From assembly GCA_009760885.1 (NCBI GenBank), contig CM019700.1:2048405-2112404 (forward strand): a stretch of DNA of 64,000 bases. Reading direction: 5' to 3'. Source of the stretch: Achatina immaculata (Eukaryota > Mollusca > Gastropoda > Stylommatophora > Achatinidae). Position 1 is the first letter of the stretch, and each line of letters begins with the position of its first letter. Positions 33,340 to 45,071 of the stretch are shown one piece after another. Below the pieces are notes generated by a model. That model searched no databases. It was not told the origin of the DNA and was given only the letters and a program-made list of their open reading frames with translations. The translations under genes were made by a program, and so were the position numbers.

Positions 33340-34842
33340 CTCTACAGAGAGAATTTTCTTCCATTTGTTGTACTTCTATACAGAGAGAATTTTCTTCTAT
33401 TTGTTGTATTTCTCTACGGAGAGAATTTTCTTCCATTTGTTGTACTTCTCTACAGAGAGAATTTTCTTCTATTTGTTGTACTTCTCTACAAGAGAGAATT
33501 TTCTTCTACTTGTTGTACTTCTCTACAAGAGAGAATTTTCTTCTATTTGTTATACTTCTCTACAAGAGAGAATTTTCTTCTATTTGTTGTACTTCTCTGC
33601 AAGAGAGAATTTTCTTCTATTTGTTGTACTTCTCTACAAGAGAGAATTTTCTTCTATTTGTTGTACTTCTCTACAGAGAGAATTTTCTTCTATTTGTTGT
33701 ACTTCTCTATAACAGAGAATTTTCTTCTATTTGTTGTACTTCTTTACAGGAGAGAATTTTCTTCCATTTGTAGTACTTCTCTAAATAGAGAATTTTCTTC
33801 TACTTGTTGTACCTCTCTACAGAGAGAATTTTCTTTTACCTGTTGTACTTCTCTACACAGAGAATTTTCTTCTATTTGTTGTACTTCTCTACAGAGAGAA
33901 TTTTCTTCTATTTGTTGTACTTCTCTATAACAGAGAATTTTCTTCTATTTGTTGTACTTCTCTACAAGAGAGAATTTTCTTCCATTTGTAGTACTTCTCT
34001 AAATAGAGAATTTTCTTCTACTTGTTGTACCTCTCTACAGAGAGAATTTTCTTTTACCTGTTGTACTTCTCTACACAGAGAATTTTCTTCCATTTGTTGT
34101 ACTTCTTTACAGAAAGAATTTTCTTCTACTTGTTGTACTTCTCTACAAGAGAGAATTTTCTTCTATTTGTTGTACTTCTCTAAATAGAGAATGTTCTTCT
34201 ACTTGTTGTACTTCTCTACAGAGAGAATTTTCTTTTACTTCTTGTACTTCTCTAAATAGAGAATTAACTTTATCTCGTTGTATTTCTCTACAGAGACACT
34301 TTTCTTCTACTTGCTGTACTTCTCTAAATAGAGAATTTTCTTCTACTTGTTGCACTTCTCTACAGAGAGAATTTTCTTCTACTTATTGTACTTCTCTACA
34401 GAGAGAATTTTCTTCTACTTGTTGCACTTCCCTACAGAGAGAATTTTCTTCTACTTGTTGTACTTCTCTACAGAGAGAATTTTCTTCTACTTGTTGCACT
34501 TCTCTACAGAGAGAATTTTCTTCTATTTGTTGTACTTCTCTACAGAGAGAATTTTCTTCTACTTATTGTACTTCTCCACAGAGAGAATTTTCTTCTACTT
34601 GCTGTACTTCTCTAAATAGAGAATTTTCTTCTACTTGTTGCACTTCTCTACAGAGAGAATTTTCTTCTACTTGTTGTACTTCTCTACAGAGAGAATTTTC
34701 TTCTACTTGTTGTACTTCTCCACAGAGAGAATTTTCTTCTACTTGTTGTACTTCTCTACAGAGAGAATTTTCTTCTACTTGTTGCACTTCTCTACAGAGA
34801 GAATTTTCTTCTACTTGTTGTACTTCTCTACAGAGAGAATTT
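33340..34842 (+). repeat. 36-bp minisatellite, ~42 units
   Basis: Units ctctacagagagaattttcttctacttgttgtactt vary early (34-37 bp) and become uniform 36-mers late (34340-34840). 36 is a multiple of three, so both strands give long open frames such as TERIFFYLLYFS repeats. A few units lack cagag (aaatagagaat type) and recur at intervals, suggesting block copying. Confidence 0.95.
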
Positions 34843-35307
34843 TTTTTTGAAACAACAAAAACTCCACCAAATAATTTTTTAAAAAAACTCTGGGCAACCC
34901 ATCTCAAAATTTGACTTTATAATCATTAAACGTTTGAGAGGCTCTTCATGCTATTAGGTTTTTCTTGTACACTACACTGTGTTCATGACTGAAAATAATC
35001 TTGTCTTCTATCTGAAGTGGAGAGTTTTGAATATCTTGGGTCATTACTAACTAATAATGGAGATACAATGAGGGAAATTAAAAGGAGGACATCTATCGCT
35101 GTTCAGAAAGTAAAACAAATAAAGAATATGTGGAGGGGAGCAGACAGAACCACACAAATAAGATCATCTTTCCCATCGCAACATATGCCTGTGAGACCTG
35201 GACACTTAACAAAACAGCTGAGAAACACATAAATGCCTTTGAATGTAAATGCTACAGAAGAGTTCTCCAAATATCATGGACATAAAAAAGAACAAATATA
35301 TCCATAC

Positions 35308-36186
35308 TCATTCCTTTGCATGTCCCTTGCGGAACTTTGCATCCCAAACAGCACTCCTGTAGGCCTCTCGGTTGTGAGCAAGATGGCCTGCTGCTGCTGC
35401 ATCCATTTCCAGATCATCAACGATGTCTTGCAGCCATCTTCGTTTCGGTCTTCCTCTTTTTCTTTTTCCCATTATGTATCCTTCCAATACGGTCTTCTCT
35501 AAATTATCATGACGTTTAATGTGGCCAAAATATTTAAGTTTTCTCTCTTTAATCCTCTTTACTAGCCAGCCTTCTTCAATATTAAGCTCTTGTAGTATAG
35601 ATATATTTGTTCTTTTTTGTGTCCACGATATTTGGAGAACTCTTCTATAGCATTTACATTCAAAGGCATTTATGTGCTTCTCAGCTGTTTTGTTAAGTGT
35701 CCAGGTCTCACAGGCATATGTTGCGATGGGAAAGATGCATGCCCTTAAAAATCTTATTTTTGTGGTTCTGTCTGCTCCTCTCCACAGATTCTTTATTTGT
35801 TTTACTTTCTGAAGAGCAATAGATGTCCTCCTTTTAATTTCCCGCATTGTATCTCCATTATTAGTTAGTAGTGATCCAAGATATTCAAAACTCTCCACTT
35901 CTTCCAGTTTTTCCTCACTGATACATATTTCAGTTGCCTTGTTTGTTTTGTCAGTTGTCATCACCTTAGTTTTCTTTGCATTAAGATAGAGGTTCTGCTC
36001 TTCGCTGTTCTTGCGGACTGACATAATTAGTTTTTCCATTCCTTCTTGTGTTGTGGACAGCAATACTGTGTCATCAGCATATCTAATCTCTGGTATTTCA
36101 TAACCTCCAACTGTTATGGCATCGTAATATTCTTTGTCTACATCTTCTCTAACATTCCTCATTATATTTTCTTTAATATTCCTCAT
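35308..36186 (-). CDS. Reverse transcriptase C-terminal half (LINE family C)
   Basis: A single uninterrupted frame of 292 codons. It includes the catalytic RT motif C as RYADDTVLLS near residue 37, LNAKKTKVM, FEYLGSLLTNNG (start of the thumb), FPIATYACETWTLNK, KLKYFGHIKRH and the GKRKRGRPKRRW tail. The endonuclease and RT motifs A and B are missing through 5' truncation, so it cannot be active. The TGA stop overlaps the target duplication. The order of motifs is RTE-like; clade is not proven. Confidence 0.85.
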   Translation of the reverse strand: MRNIKENIMRNVREDVDKEYYDAITVGGYEIPEIRYADDTVLLSTTQEGMEKLIMSVRKNSEEQNLYLNAKKTKVMTTDKTNKATEICISEEKLEEVESFEYLGSLLTNNGDTMREIKRRTSIALQKVKQIKNLWRGADRTTKIRFLRACIFPIATYACETWTLNKTAEKHINAFECKCYRRVLQISWTQKRTNISILQELNIEEGWLVKRIKERKLKYFGHIKRHDNLEKTVLEGYIMGKRKRGRPKRRWLQDIVDDLEMDAAAAGHLAHNREAYRSAVWDAKFRKGHAKE

Positions 36187-36202
36187 TATATTTTCATTAT
36201 AT
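35309..36202 (-). mobile_element. LINE family C, 894-bp copy inserted inside the host copy
   Basis: A minus-oriented, 5'-truncated copy flanked by a perfect 12-bp duplication tatatccatact (35297-35308 and 36203-36214), which is LINE sequence of the host copy. It is nearly undamaged, so it is the younger insertion. Confidence 0.92.
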
Positions 36203-36529
36203 TATATCCATACTACAAGAACTTAATATTGAAGAAGGCTGGCTAGTAAAGAGGATTAAAGAGAGAAAATTTAAATATTTTGGACACATTAAACGTCATG
36301 ATAATCTAGAGAAGACCGTCTTGGAAGGGTACATAATGGGAAAAGAAAGAGAGGAAGACCAAGGCGAAGATGGCTGCAAGACGTCGTTGATGATCTGCAA
36401 ATGGATGCCGCAGCAGCAGGCCATCTTGTTTACAACCGAGAGGCTTACAGGAGCGCTGTTTGGGAGGCAAAGTTCCGCGAGGGACATGAAAATGAATGAA
36501 TGAATGTCTTCTGTCTCCCTGTAACTGGG

Positions 36530-36790
36530 AGCTGGTGGTCTTTGCAGCCGATGCCGTGAAGATATTGAGGCACAGAATCTCATGGCGTGGGAGCGGGCTA
36601 TGACAGATAATTTGTTATCTACGAAGTGCAGCTAAAAGGCAGGGGGTGTGTAATACTCCATGGGGACTATGACCATCCCTGCCTCTTAGCCAGGCTAGGC
36701 CCCGGAGTACCGACGGAGAGCTGCGACATGGTCTTGGTCAGCTATGGTTCACTAACCCTGACGCTAGCATATCACTTATTGGTCGCTGAC
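36530..36790 (+). repeat. Dispersed element D, plus orientation
   Basis: It contains ctttgcagccgatgccgtga, agctaaaaggcaggg, agccaggctaggc and tggtcagctatggttcac in family order, with a single copy of the segment that is tandemly repeated at 1948-2146. Confidence 0.78.
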
Positions 36791-36819
36791 TGCCTAATCG
36801 GACAGCCTATTTTCTCCCA

Positions 36820-37032
36820 CTTAGAAAGACATAACAGTCTTGAGACCAAAGACACTGCGACGCCCCATTTTTGAATCTGAGACAGTGATGCGCCCCGTCT
36901 TAAACGTAACGCAAAAGCACCTGGCGACTCGCACAATGAACTTCTGAATTCTGATGTGCGGCGACCACAGATGAGAATACGGGACACGTGTTTCAAAACC
37001 GAATCTTCAGATGTCTCCACCGGAGTAACATA
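36820..37032. repeat. Element H, left part (split by Tc1-like transposon)
   Basis: gatgtgcggcgaccacagatg and gagaatacgggacacg match 49297-49340. The continuation (atacggagacctatcccg) appears right of the transposon at 38579. Confidence 0.6.
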
Positions 37033-38554
37033 TACTATTCCAAAAAAGAAACGCAACAAATACGATGTTGCAATTTAAACTGAAGTTTGCTGATCAGACA
37101 GGGGAAAATTGCCTGAAACGTTCACTTGGATAATTTCACGTGCTGACCTGAAATGTACCCAGCAGATGATTCATGAGCACAGAAAAGCGACACTAGTCAA
37201 AACAGCATTTTTGACAATAACTCATGACAGGTTCACGAGAATCCCGTGAAATTTAATGAACACAAAACTCAATGACCATGTTATTGAATGCCTATAAAAG
37301 ATTGATGCTCCTCTAATCAATTCATTTGAAATTCAATGCGCAAGTATGGCTCATCTCACTACAGAACAACGACTCATCATCATTGGACGTTTACAGACTG
37401 GACAGTCACGTAGTGTAGTGGCCAGACAATTTAATGTGGTTAAAAGCACTATTAGTCGCATTTGGAGACGATTTCAAGAAACTGGCTCAGTTGCAGACCG
37501 GCCGCGCAGAGGAAGATCCATAGTCACAACTCCTGCCGAAGACTGCTTCATACGGCTGCGTCACCTCAGGAATCGATTTGCATCTGCGTCCTTAACAGTC
37601 CATTCAATGACAGCAGCTCGTCCAATTTCAGGAACCGGCAGCACGACGCTAGTCACTGTGCTAGAAGACCCTACAGAACTCCTGTTCTTACGGACCAGCA
37701 TCGCCAGAACCGACTGCAGTAGGCGAACCAGCATCGCCAATGGACTGTTGCGAATGATTGGAGAAGGGTTTGGTTTAGTGATAAGTCATTCTTTCTGCTC
37801 CAGCGACACGATAGATGGAGAAGAGTTTACCGCAGAGTCCATGATCGCTACGCCCTGAACTGCGTGGACGAGGCTCCTCCACATGGTGGTGGAGGTGTAC
37901 TGGTGTGGGGGACGATCAACTTCACTGGAAAAAGTGACCTGGTGCAAACTGAAGGACGCCTGAATGCCCAACGATACGTCGCTGAAATTCTTCATCCTCG
38001 CGTCCTTCCTCTTCTGACTGCAACAAGATCGATTTTTCAGCAGGATAACGCTCGACCTCATGTGGCACAACTCACCACCCAGTTCCTCGCTGACAACAAC
38101 GTCAAGTCCATTCCGTGGCCATCCATGTCATCAGACATGAACCTAACAGAACACTTATGGAATGAACTCAACAGACAAGTCCGCCAGAGAGACGTGGTGA
38201 ACACCAATCTCCGACAGTTGTCTCTTGCACTGCGGGAAGAGTGGGCAGCCATCCCACAACAACAGATCCAACGACTAATCGGATCCATGTCAAGGAGATG
38301 TCGTAATCTGATACAGGCCAGAGGAGGCCATACACCTTAATGAAACTGAGGTCTCAGTCGCAAAACCGAGGTCTCAGTCGCAAATAATAAAAGTCCAAAC
38401 CATATTTAATAAACATCATTTAATTGTTAAAGTCTTAAAGTTTCTTCATGCCAAGATTGAACCATTAATTCCGTAAAATAAAATGTTGATACAAGTTTGA
38501 AATTCAGTGTCCATTACGACTACAGTAGTGCTGCGTTTCATTTTTTTAACAGTA
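37033..38554 (+). mobile_element. Tc1-like DNA transposon, 1.52 kb, with inverted termini
   Basis: Left end tactattccaaaaaagaaac and the reverse complement of the right end (tactgttaaaaaaatgaaac) form imperfect terminal repeats of about 25-30 bp. Both ends carry the TA expected of the Tc1/mariner target duplication. The interior encodes a damaged transposase. Confidence 0.82.
37346..38340 (+). pseudogene. Tc1-like transposase, frameshifted and interrupted
   Basis: Frame 2 gives the helix-turn-helix paired-type N-terminus (MAHLTTEQRLIIIGRLQTGQ, VVARQFNVVKSTISRIWRRF). The reading moves to frame 1 between about 37580 and 37640 (ARRPYRTPVLTDQHRQNRLQ), then meets a TAG at 37720-37722. The catalytic core follows: FSDKS (first Asp), GVLVWGTI, FQQDNARPH (second Asp) and LTEHLWNEL (Glu), the DDE triad of Tc1 proteins. 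One frameshift and one stop make it non-functional. The surviving second half (37864-38340) is intact. Confidence 0.9.
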
Positions 38555-38913
38555 ATAAGTCCAGGGACAAACCTTTAAAATACGGAGACCTATCCCGTAT
38601 AATACTGGGCGGCTGGTCAATTTACATACAGGTTTCACAAACTTCAAAGAAAACCTCGACTGTAAGGAAACCTTACAGCACGCATACCTCAAGCGATATC
38701 AAATTTCACATTTCTACGTTGAGAAACTCTTATTTCAGCTAAAACTCTTCCAAACTTTCCATACATTTCTGAAACGTCAGAACATCCCATGGGCTGATAG
38801 TGTTCTTGCTAAGCCAGGTGGCGAATGGAGAAAACATTCAACAGCGGGAAGGTTAATTCGCTACGGTTCCCATCGCGAAGATGATCCCGCATAGTTAGCA
38901 TTGCTGTCTCGCT
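38555..38913. other. Element H right part, then nothing recognised
   Basis: Bases 38575-38630 (aaaatacggagacctatcc, gtataatactgggcggctgg) match 49410-49445. Confidence 0.5.
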
Positions 38914-39206
38914 GTTAGGTATGTAGCAATGCAGAACAGCGTTTCTTAGGCTGTTAGGTACGTAGCAATGCAGAAGAGCGGTTCTTAGGCTGTTAGGTAT
39001 ATAGCAATGTAGAAAAGCGGCTATGTAGCAATGTAGAGCAGGGGTTCTTAGGCTGTTAGGTATGTAGCAATGTAGAAAAGCGGCTATGTAGCAGTGTAGA
39101 GCAGGGGTTCTTAGGCTATTAGGTATGTAGCAATGTAGAAAAGCGCATATGTAGCAGTGTAGAGCAGGGGTTCTTAGGCTGTTTGGTATGTAGCAATGTA
39201 GAACGA
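38914..39206 (+). repeat. Two-tier minisatellite: 39-bp then 63-bp units
   Basis: Two 39-bp units (gttaggtatgtagcaatg ... ttcttaggct) precede three 63-bp units that contain the same sequence plus a 24-bp internal duplicate (ctatgtagcagtgtagagc). A partial unit ends the array. Confidence 0.9.
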
Positions 39207-40373
39207 CTCATCCGACAGTCTCTGATAACTAGAAAAACTTTTCTCTGTATAAAAGAAATGCTCGACTACTTGGTATTTCGCAACTAACGTCATAATTATT
39301 AGTTGGCGTAATTTTTAACACCGATTTTATGAGGTCTATGGCAGTCCAGTTCTAGAACTCGCTAGTTTCAGCATGTGTCGTGGATTTTCATCTTTTTTCT
39401 GACTCTCACATTTTATCAGCTCTCGCCAACAAAGATTACAATAGAGGATGGTCGGCGTATTCCAGCCAAAGAGAAACCTTTCTCTAGTCTCCTCTTGTGA
39501 AGAGGCGTGACTCAGGTAGTCCTGGCCCTGTAGAAATACAAACTGGAAAAATACATGTCAAGACAATCCAGGGGAGTGGTCTGGACAGAAAGGCATCTGT
39601 TTCATAATTTACGCAAGCACAAGAAGGGCATGCACAAGGAATGATGAACACATGTAAATGAGTCCTTAAATCATAACAAACACGGATACTGACATCATTT
39701 TATGAGATTCACTGATTAGAGTAGTATCCTATTAGGATTTGGGGGGGGGGGGAGGCAGAGGGAATGAAAAACAAAGAATAGGACAACGTGACGTGATTTT
39801 AGGAAAACAGACTGAGATAAACATATTCTGCGTGGGCTGAATCTTGAAGATAACTAAGACACGTCTGAATTCAGAAAGCAGTGACAAGATGACAACCAAC
39901 TTTTTTTTTAGCCGAATGTCGTGATCACTTGGCATTAATTCGGCTAATACCTTGAAGGTTTACAAGTCACCAAACAAATGTGTGCCCCAAAGTTTTGCGA
40001 TACAAACTACACTCAGCTTACCACTTTCTAAGCCGTCCAAATAACTAAACGTCAGGGGAGAACGCAACAGACACGTAACGCAAGGGACAGGACAGATGTT
40101 GTTATGGGTCAGTGCCCTCGACCATTGTTTCGGTTACGTCGATGTTTCCCAAATCTTTTCAAAACTGCCGCACTTTGCCTTCCAGGCCATATTCCTACCG
40201 CAACTCCCACCCAACATTCAGGGGCGTCTCTATTATGATGCTGGGACGGGGCAAAGTGAACTGAAGGGCTCTTTTCTATTATTTATAGGAGCGTCAGGCT
40301 GTCCGTAGTGTCCCATCTTCAAGTATTGTTTTTCTTGCGACAGCCTTCTAAATAAAATCTAAAGTTTGTCATC

Positions 40374-40412
<39 letters not shown>

Positions 40413-41384
40413 GTTCACGAGAGAGTTTCATTATTACGTAGATGGTTTAGTTTTACAAAAAGAGTGAGGAAAGTGAGGAGAAATAAGAATGACAGAAAGT
40501 AAGATAAGCACATATAAATGAAGAACATACACCAATATTTCGGCAAACGCCTGTTTCAAGGATCACGTGCACAAGCAATACAACAGATACAAACATGAAA
40601 AATACGTAAAAAATTTTTAAAATTAGGTTTTCTGGTATCCTTGTAAGAAAGACGAGCAACAAAATGACCACAGTCGCCATCTCTCTTATCCCTGCCATTT
40701 TAAAGCAATGACAAATTGAAATTATTTTTCTGTAGAATGTTACGGGAATAGGGGACCTGTGTGAAATGCTTCTGTTGCTTTACCATAACGACACCTCTGC
40801 TCTTACACACACACACACACACACACAAACGCACCTCAGTTCTGGTGCTCCTTGCCCCGTTATCTTTTTCTCTCAATAACTTGAGAACCACTGTCTTACC
40901 TGAACAGAACAAAATATTCACAGCAGGATACAACAATGAGAATCTGACTAAGAGTGTGAAGGGAAGGATCGGTGGGTGGGGTGGGGAGAGAGAGAGAGAG
41001 GGAGAGAGAGACACACACACAGAAGACTCGTGAACACAATACCTTGCGCTAGTATTTATTATTATTTTTTTTCTGCAACATAACCATGCCTGCAGCAAAA
41101 CATCGTTCTAACTACAAAATACTTACGCAATCTCCTGCATTAAAAAAAAACAATAGACAAACGCCAAAGCTTGCATATATTCTACACTTGTCAAGTGCTA
41201 CACATCATATTCATCGGCAACTCGGTGGAAAAAAAAAACAGCAAAGAAGAATTTGTTCTGTGGAATTTATACTAGAATGAGCGCCAGGAATGTGTATCCG
41301 CTACCATCAGTTGATGTGCTTATGAGAGGGAGTGTTCGTCTTCTTCTGTGTTCCATGGTTCTCACCACATAGATCAATATTTAT
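39207..41384. other. No gene seen; element G copy and microsatellites
   Basis: A one-armed element G copy lies at 40433-40600. (GA)n 40378-40408, (CA)n 40805-40827 and (GA)n(CA)n 40986-41022 are present, and a G-run at 39739-39751. Confidence 0.5.
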
Positions 41385-41660
41385 CGCCTGGATAAGTGTG
41401 CAGTTTTCTGAAGGTCGTGCTTTGCGCCCCAAAGTCACTTCCCCATAGTCTTCCAGTGTGGCTCCCCGTGGTCAGAGCTGGGCACGGCAGAAGGGGCAGA
41501 GCTGCAGGATGTACTCTGGAGTCTGAACACCTGTCTCGGATGTGCAGTAAGGGGTATGTGACAGATAAACTGCTACAGGTGCCCCGTGCGTAATCTGAAG
41601 ATGGCTTGTTCTTGATGACAGAGCTGCAACATCTGGTGGTTAGATGGTGGATTGCCCTGG
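41385..41660 (-). mobile_element. LINE fragment, RNase H-type tail
   Basis: The minus strand reads IFRLRTGHL, then after a frame change YCTSETGVQTPEYILQLCPF. QTPEHILQxCP is the conserved end of Jockey/CR1/I-type LINE proteins. Frameshifts show decay. Confidence 0.7.
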
Positions 41661-42371
41661 TCAGTCCACGGCTTCCTGTAAACGTCAGATTCATACGTCT
41701 CTCTCTCTCTCTCTCTCCATTTGATGACAAACTTATGATTTGATTATATTTAGAAGGTTGTCGCAAAGAAAAACAATACTGTCACTTGAGCATGGGCAAC
41801 CATAATCCAGAACGTTTTTAGAGAACACGTCAGTCTCTGCGCTGTCGCGTGTTCCATAACGACCACCAAGTTCCTGATCAAGCTGAAGACACGGTTTGCA
41901 TCATAAGCAGTTAATTAGTACTAGTGGCTAACTACAACCAGCCCCCCCCACCCCACCCCCGGGTTAAGAACCTCTAACTTATGTACAATCCGTGTTTACG
42001 AACCAAACCCCGTAATGCATATTGTATTAAAAATTCCAGTTACATATAATGGTTCGTAATAACAAATGGGCACTACTTTGCGACGCGCATCAAAACACTG
42101 CGCGTTTACAGCGGTTCGTCGACTGTATTATTATTTTTTTTTTTTAACGATATTGCAGTGTATCTGGAGGTGTTCCTTTGGTGATGTTTTATGCACAGGA
42201 AGATACACTATATACTAGGACAAGCATTTTACAACTGACGTTAGTTACGAGCCCTATCTAGCTCTTCTATTGTTTTGACAACGCCAGAACGGTTCGAAAC
42301 TTGTTCCTACCCCGGAGCCTGCGTATGTTTTATAAACTAAATATATTAATTGTCTCATTTCCCCTGCCCAG

Positions 42372-42431
42372 ATTGTGAACAGCTTCATGAAAGAAGAACA
42401 GCAAGAAACACCCAAAATAGGAGTCCGGCAG
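42372..42431 (+). CDS. Candidate internal exon of an unknown plus-strand gene
   Basis: A strong acceptor (ctcatttcccctgcccag) and a good donor (CGGCAG|GTAAAA) bracket exactly 60 bases, open in one frame as IVNSFMKEEQQETPKIGVRQ. Phase is 0 at both ends. I do not recognise the peptide. The other exons are not visible nearby, so it may be chance; the paired signals are nevertheless the best on the plus strand. Confidence 0.35.
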
Positions 42432-43830
42432 GTAAAAGTCTTTCCTTAGTTATGAATGTGTCATTAGTGTAGTTCAGAATCTCTTTATATAGGCCCACGC
42501 AATAAGGGACAGATAGTTTCCTTGTGTTGGACTGATGTACTGATTAGTGGAGTACTGATTAGTGGAATTAATGTTTGTGTGCTTATGGGATTTAATGTCT
42601 GACAGTCTGCTTTGAACAGGCAACTTTAGACTCTTTTCAATACATTTTGATCTTTTCATTTCAGTGTTCAATACACTGTAACCTCTTCATTTCAGTGTTC
42701 AATACATTTTAACCCTTCCATTTACGTTAATTTTTAAACATCTCTGGCGTTCATTTTCTAACATCATCTCAAGTGTTAGTATAACATCTGCCGAGACGCC
42801 CATGGCAGAGTTTTCAGACGAGGTCTGGAGAGTCGGAGCAGTTTAAATTACCCGGCATTGACCTCCTGTGGGATGGTCAGGATCTAAACAAGCCATCTGA
42901 TCGCCCGGTCTCTTATCAGACACGTTAGTAGAGTAGAGAAAGGAACTGGTCACCGCGGCGGGGATCAACCCTCCAGGGAATGCAACACATAAAACTTGAG
43001 AGAATTTGATCACGTGCTTAGTAAGAATCCCTCTCAACCAGATCATCATGACTTAAGTTTCCTGTTCATCCCGTCAAGTTCTGATTTGGAACTAAGCGAA
43101 ATACAGCTAACGGCTTAACGGGAAACCTGTTTCGCAAAACAATGTACTCGGGCGCCTGTCAGGCCGAATCTAAATAAACTTGAGGATTTAAGGATTTTTA
43201 TGTTGATCTTCGTATCTCGTGTAATAGAACGAGTAATAAACAATGGTTATACAAGGCAATATAATAACAATTGCCTACCTGCCTGTCTGTGTCTAAGAGT
43301 CACGAACGATAAGCCCACTATATAAATTATTTTAGAATTTCACTATGGAAGTCTCACGTTTGTTTTGTAGTACACCATAAAAAATAATACGTAAGATGCC
43401 CCTTTGGAAAATGTGAAGCACAAACAATTTCACTTCACATACATGGGCATCTAACCATAAAAACTCCCCTTCCCTGACTCGCCTCCTCTCCCTGATATGG
43501 CGCCTCTGCCGTCTGCGCCACCTGCTTAGCCTATTCACGCAACGGAAAATCCTGGCCATTTGATGTGTCAGTTGTGAAGAGATGCCAAGGAGACTTTATT
43601 GAATGGACGCAAAGACGGAGAATGGAGGAGAAACATGATCTTCTACGCAACCCGTCTCCATTCTAGGTGAATAATGAAAAAAGTAATTGAAACCAAGATC
43701 TACATCGACATAAAAAGTTACAATGGCGGTCATGCTATAACTCTACACGGCTGATTCCGCGTCAGAAAACTGGTTGAAGGATGCAAGGAACTAACCACTG
43801 CAGGTACAGCTATCTTTACTGTTTTGTATT
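42432..43830. other. No gene seen; LINE 3' end trace
   Basis: Bases 43605-43665 (ggaggagaaacatgatcttc, acgcaacccgtctcc) resemble the WREMIAYATR end of family A on the plus strand. 43147-43192 matches the short motif at 361-417. Confidence 0.4.
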
Positions 43831-43912
43831 AGCAATCAGGATTGGTGGGAGGAAACTGGCAAAAGATAGTATCACGTGAAGAGGGAATCTTCATAAGTGT
43901 GCTGTGTCAGTT

Positions 43913-43938
43913 TTTTTGTTTGTTTGTTTGTTTGTTTG
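43913..43938. repeat. (GTTT)n microsatellite
   Basis: Six GTTT units; the same tract occurs in unit 2 at 45736-45761. Confidence 0.9.
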
Positions 43939-44125
43939 TTGAGGCGACAAAGGCCAAAACTGAAGACAAATGACGTAAGCGCAAAGAAGCTGGAAATTCC
44001 AACAAGGATATTATGATGTGCTGCTACTATGGGTTGAACATTATAAGTAAAAAGTAGAACCCGACATGAGAGAAGCTGTCCAACAAAAACTACCATCTAC
44101 CTGGATCTGAACACATCTTCTAAGG

Positions 44126-44325
44126 CAGTGGTTTGAAACCTTTTCTACATCTAAGGACCACCTTTCCACATCTAAGGACCACTTTTCCAGCTTGACAAAA
44201 GCTGCGGATCACCATTTTATATATAACATGAAACTGCCACGCACCCTTGTTTTTATTCAGTAAATGACACATCCTTTCAAACCAACAACTCAACCTCGGG
44301 AACACCAGAAGTTTTGGAACCGCTG
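44126..44325. mobile_element. hAT-type MITE, 200 bp, unit 1
   Basis: Ends CAGTGGTTTGAAACC and, in reverse complement, CAGCGGTTCCAAAAC are terminal inverted repeats. Flanks ttctaagg (44118-44125) and ttctaaag (44326-44333) are an 8-bp duplication with one mismatch, as for hAT elements. It has an internal direct repeat ctaaggaccac and no coding capacity. Confidence 0.85.
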
Positions 44326-45071
44326 TTCTAAAGCACGTAGTGCCATTATAAACGCTTGCCAGAACTTTTTTGTTTTTGTTTATTCGATTCACAACATCTT
44401 TTCTAAACTTGCTCTCAACTGAAAAAAAAACTTTATTAAAAACAAGTGTCAAAGAGTTAAAAGAGGCCATGGACTACCGTGAGGCTTGTTACTGTAGTAT
44501 TTTATCATCACAACGATCCCCTCCACCCGCCGGACGCTTCGTGTGACTAATGACGAAGGAATGAAGCCCCCCACTTGCAGACGTGAATAGCTAATCGGCG
44601 CCGAAAGAGAATAGCTACTGCAAAACTTCTTTCGTCAAGGAAATGCATGCATGCAGCTATCAGACTATCCTTACCTTAAATAACTACCAAGAACAATGGA
44701 GCATTATTATATGAATAATCCTCATTTTCCAGGACGAGTATCGCCGATGTGGAGACGTTTGAAAGAAATGCTCACAAACATGGCCGCATTGAAATGCCAA
44801 GAATTTCCCCACGCTTTCTGTGACGTCACGGAGGTGAATTCCAGTGACCTCGGTATAATTCGGAAATAAGTCGGAAACACCCGAAATGGCACAGATGGTT
44901 ACATCAGGTGATAAAATCTGAGGTAGATGTCAATGGGCAGAGACTTCAAAAGCCAGGCATGTTTAAATGAAAGCAAATGTAAAATAACGGGTATGTTTAA
45001 CTCATCACCATCGTAACTAAGCACCATCACTGGTATTGAGCGCCGATTTCTTATTTAATTTTATTGAAAAC

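Larger units (their letters stand above)
35010..36504 (+). mobile_element. LINE family C, host copy split by another family C copy
   Basis: The plus-strand copy reads VESFEYLGSLLTNNGDTMRE at 35018-35077, is interrupted at 35308 and resumes at 36204 with LQELNIEEGWLVKRIKERKF, ending at an (aatg)n tail. Short duplications tgtcttct at 35002-35009 and 36505-36512 may mark its own insertion. It is 5' truncated and has frame damage. Confidence 0.87.

Noticed and set aside
33307..34907. Long frames of TERIFFYLLYFS and REVQQVEENSLC type as structural proteins
   Set aside because: 36-bp minisatellite translated in different frames and strands.
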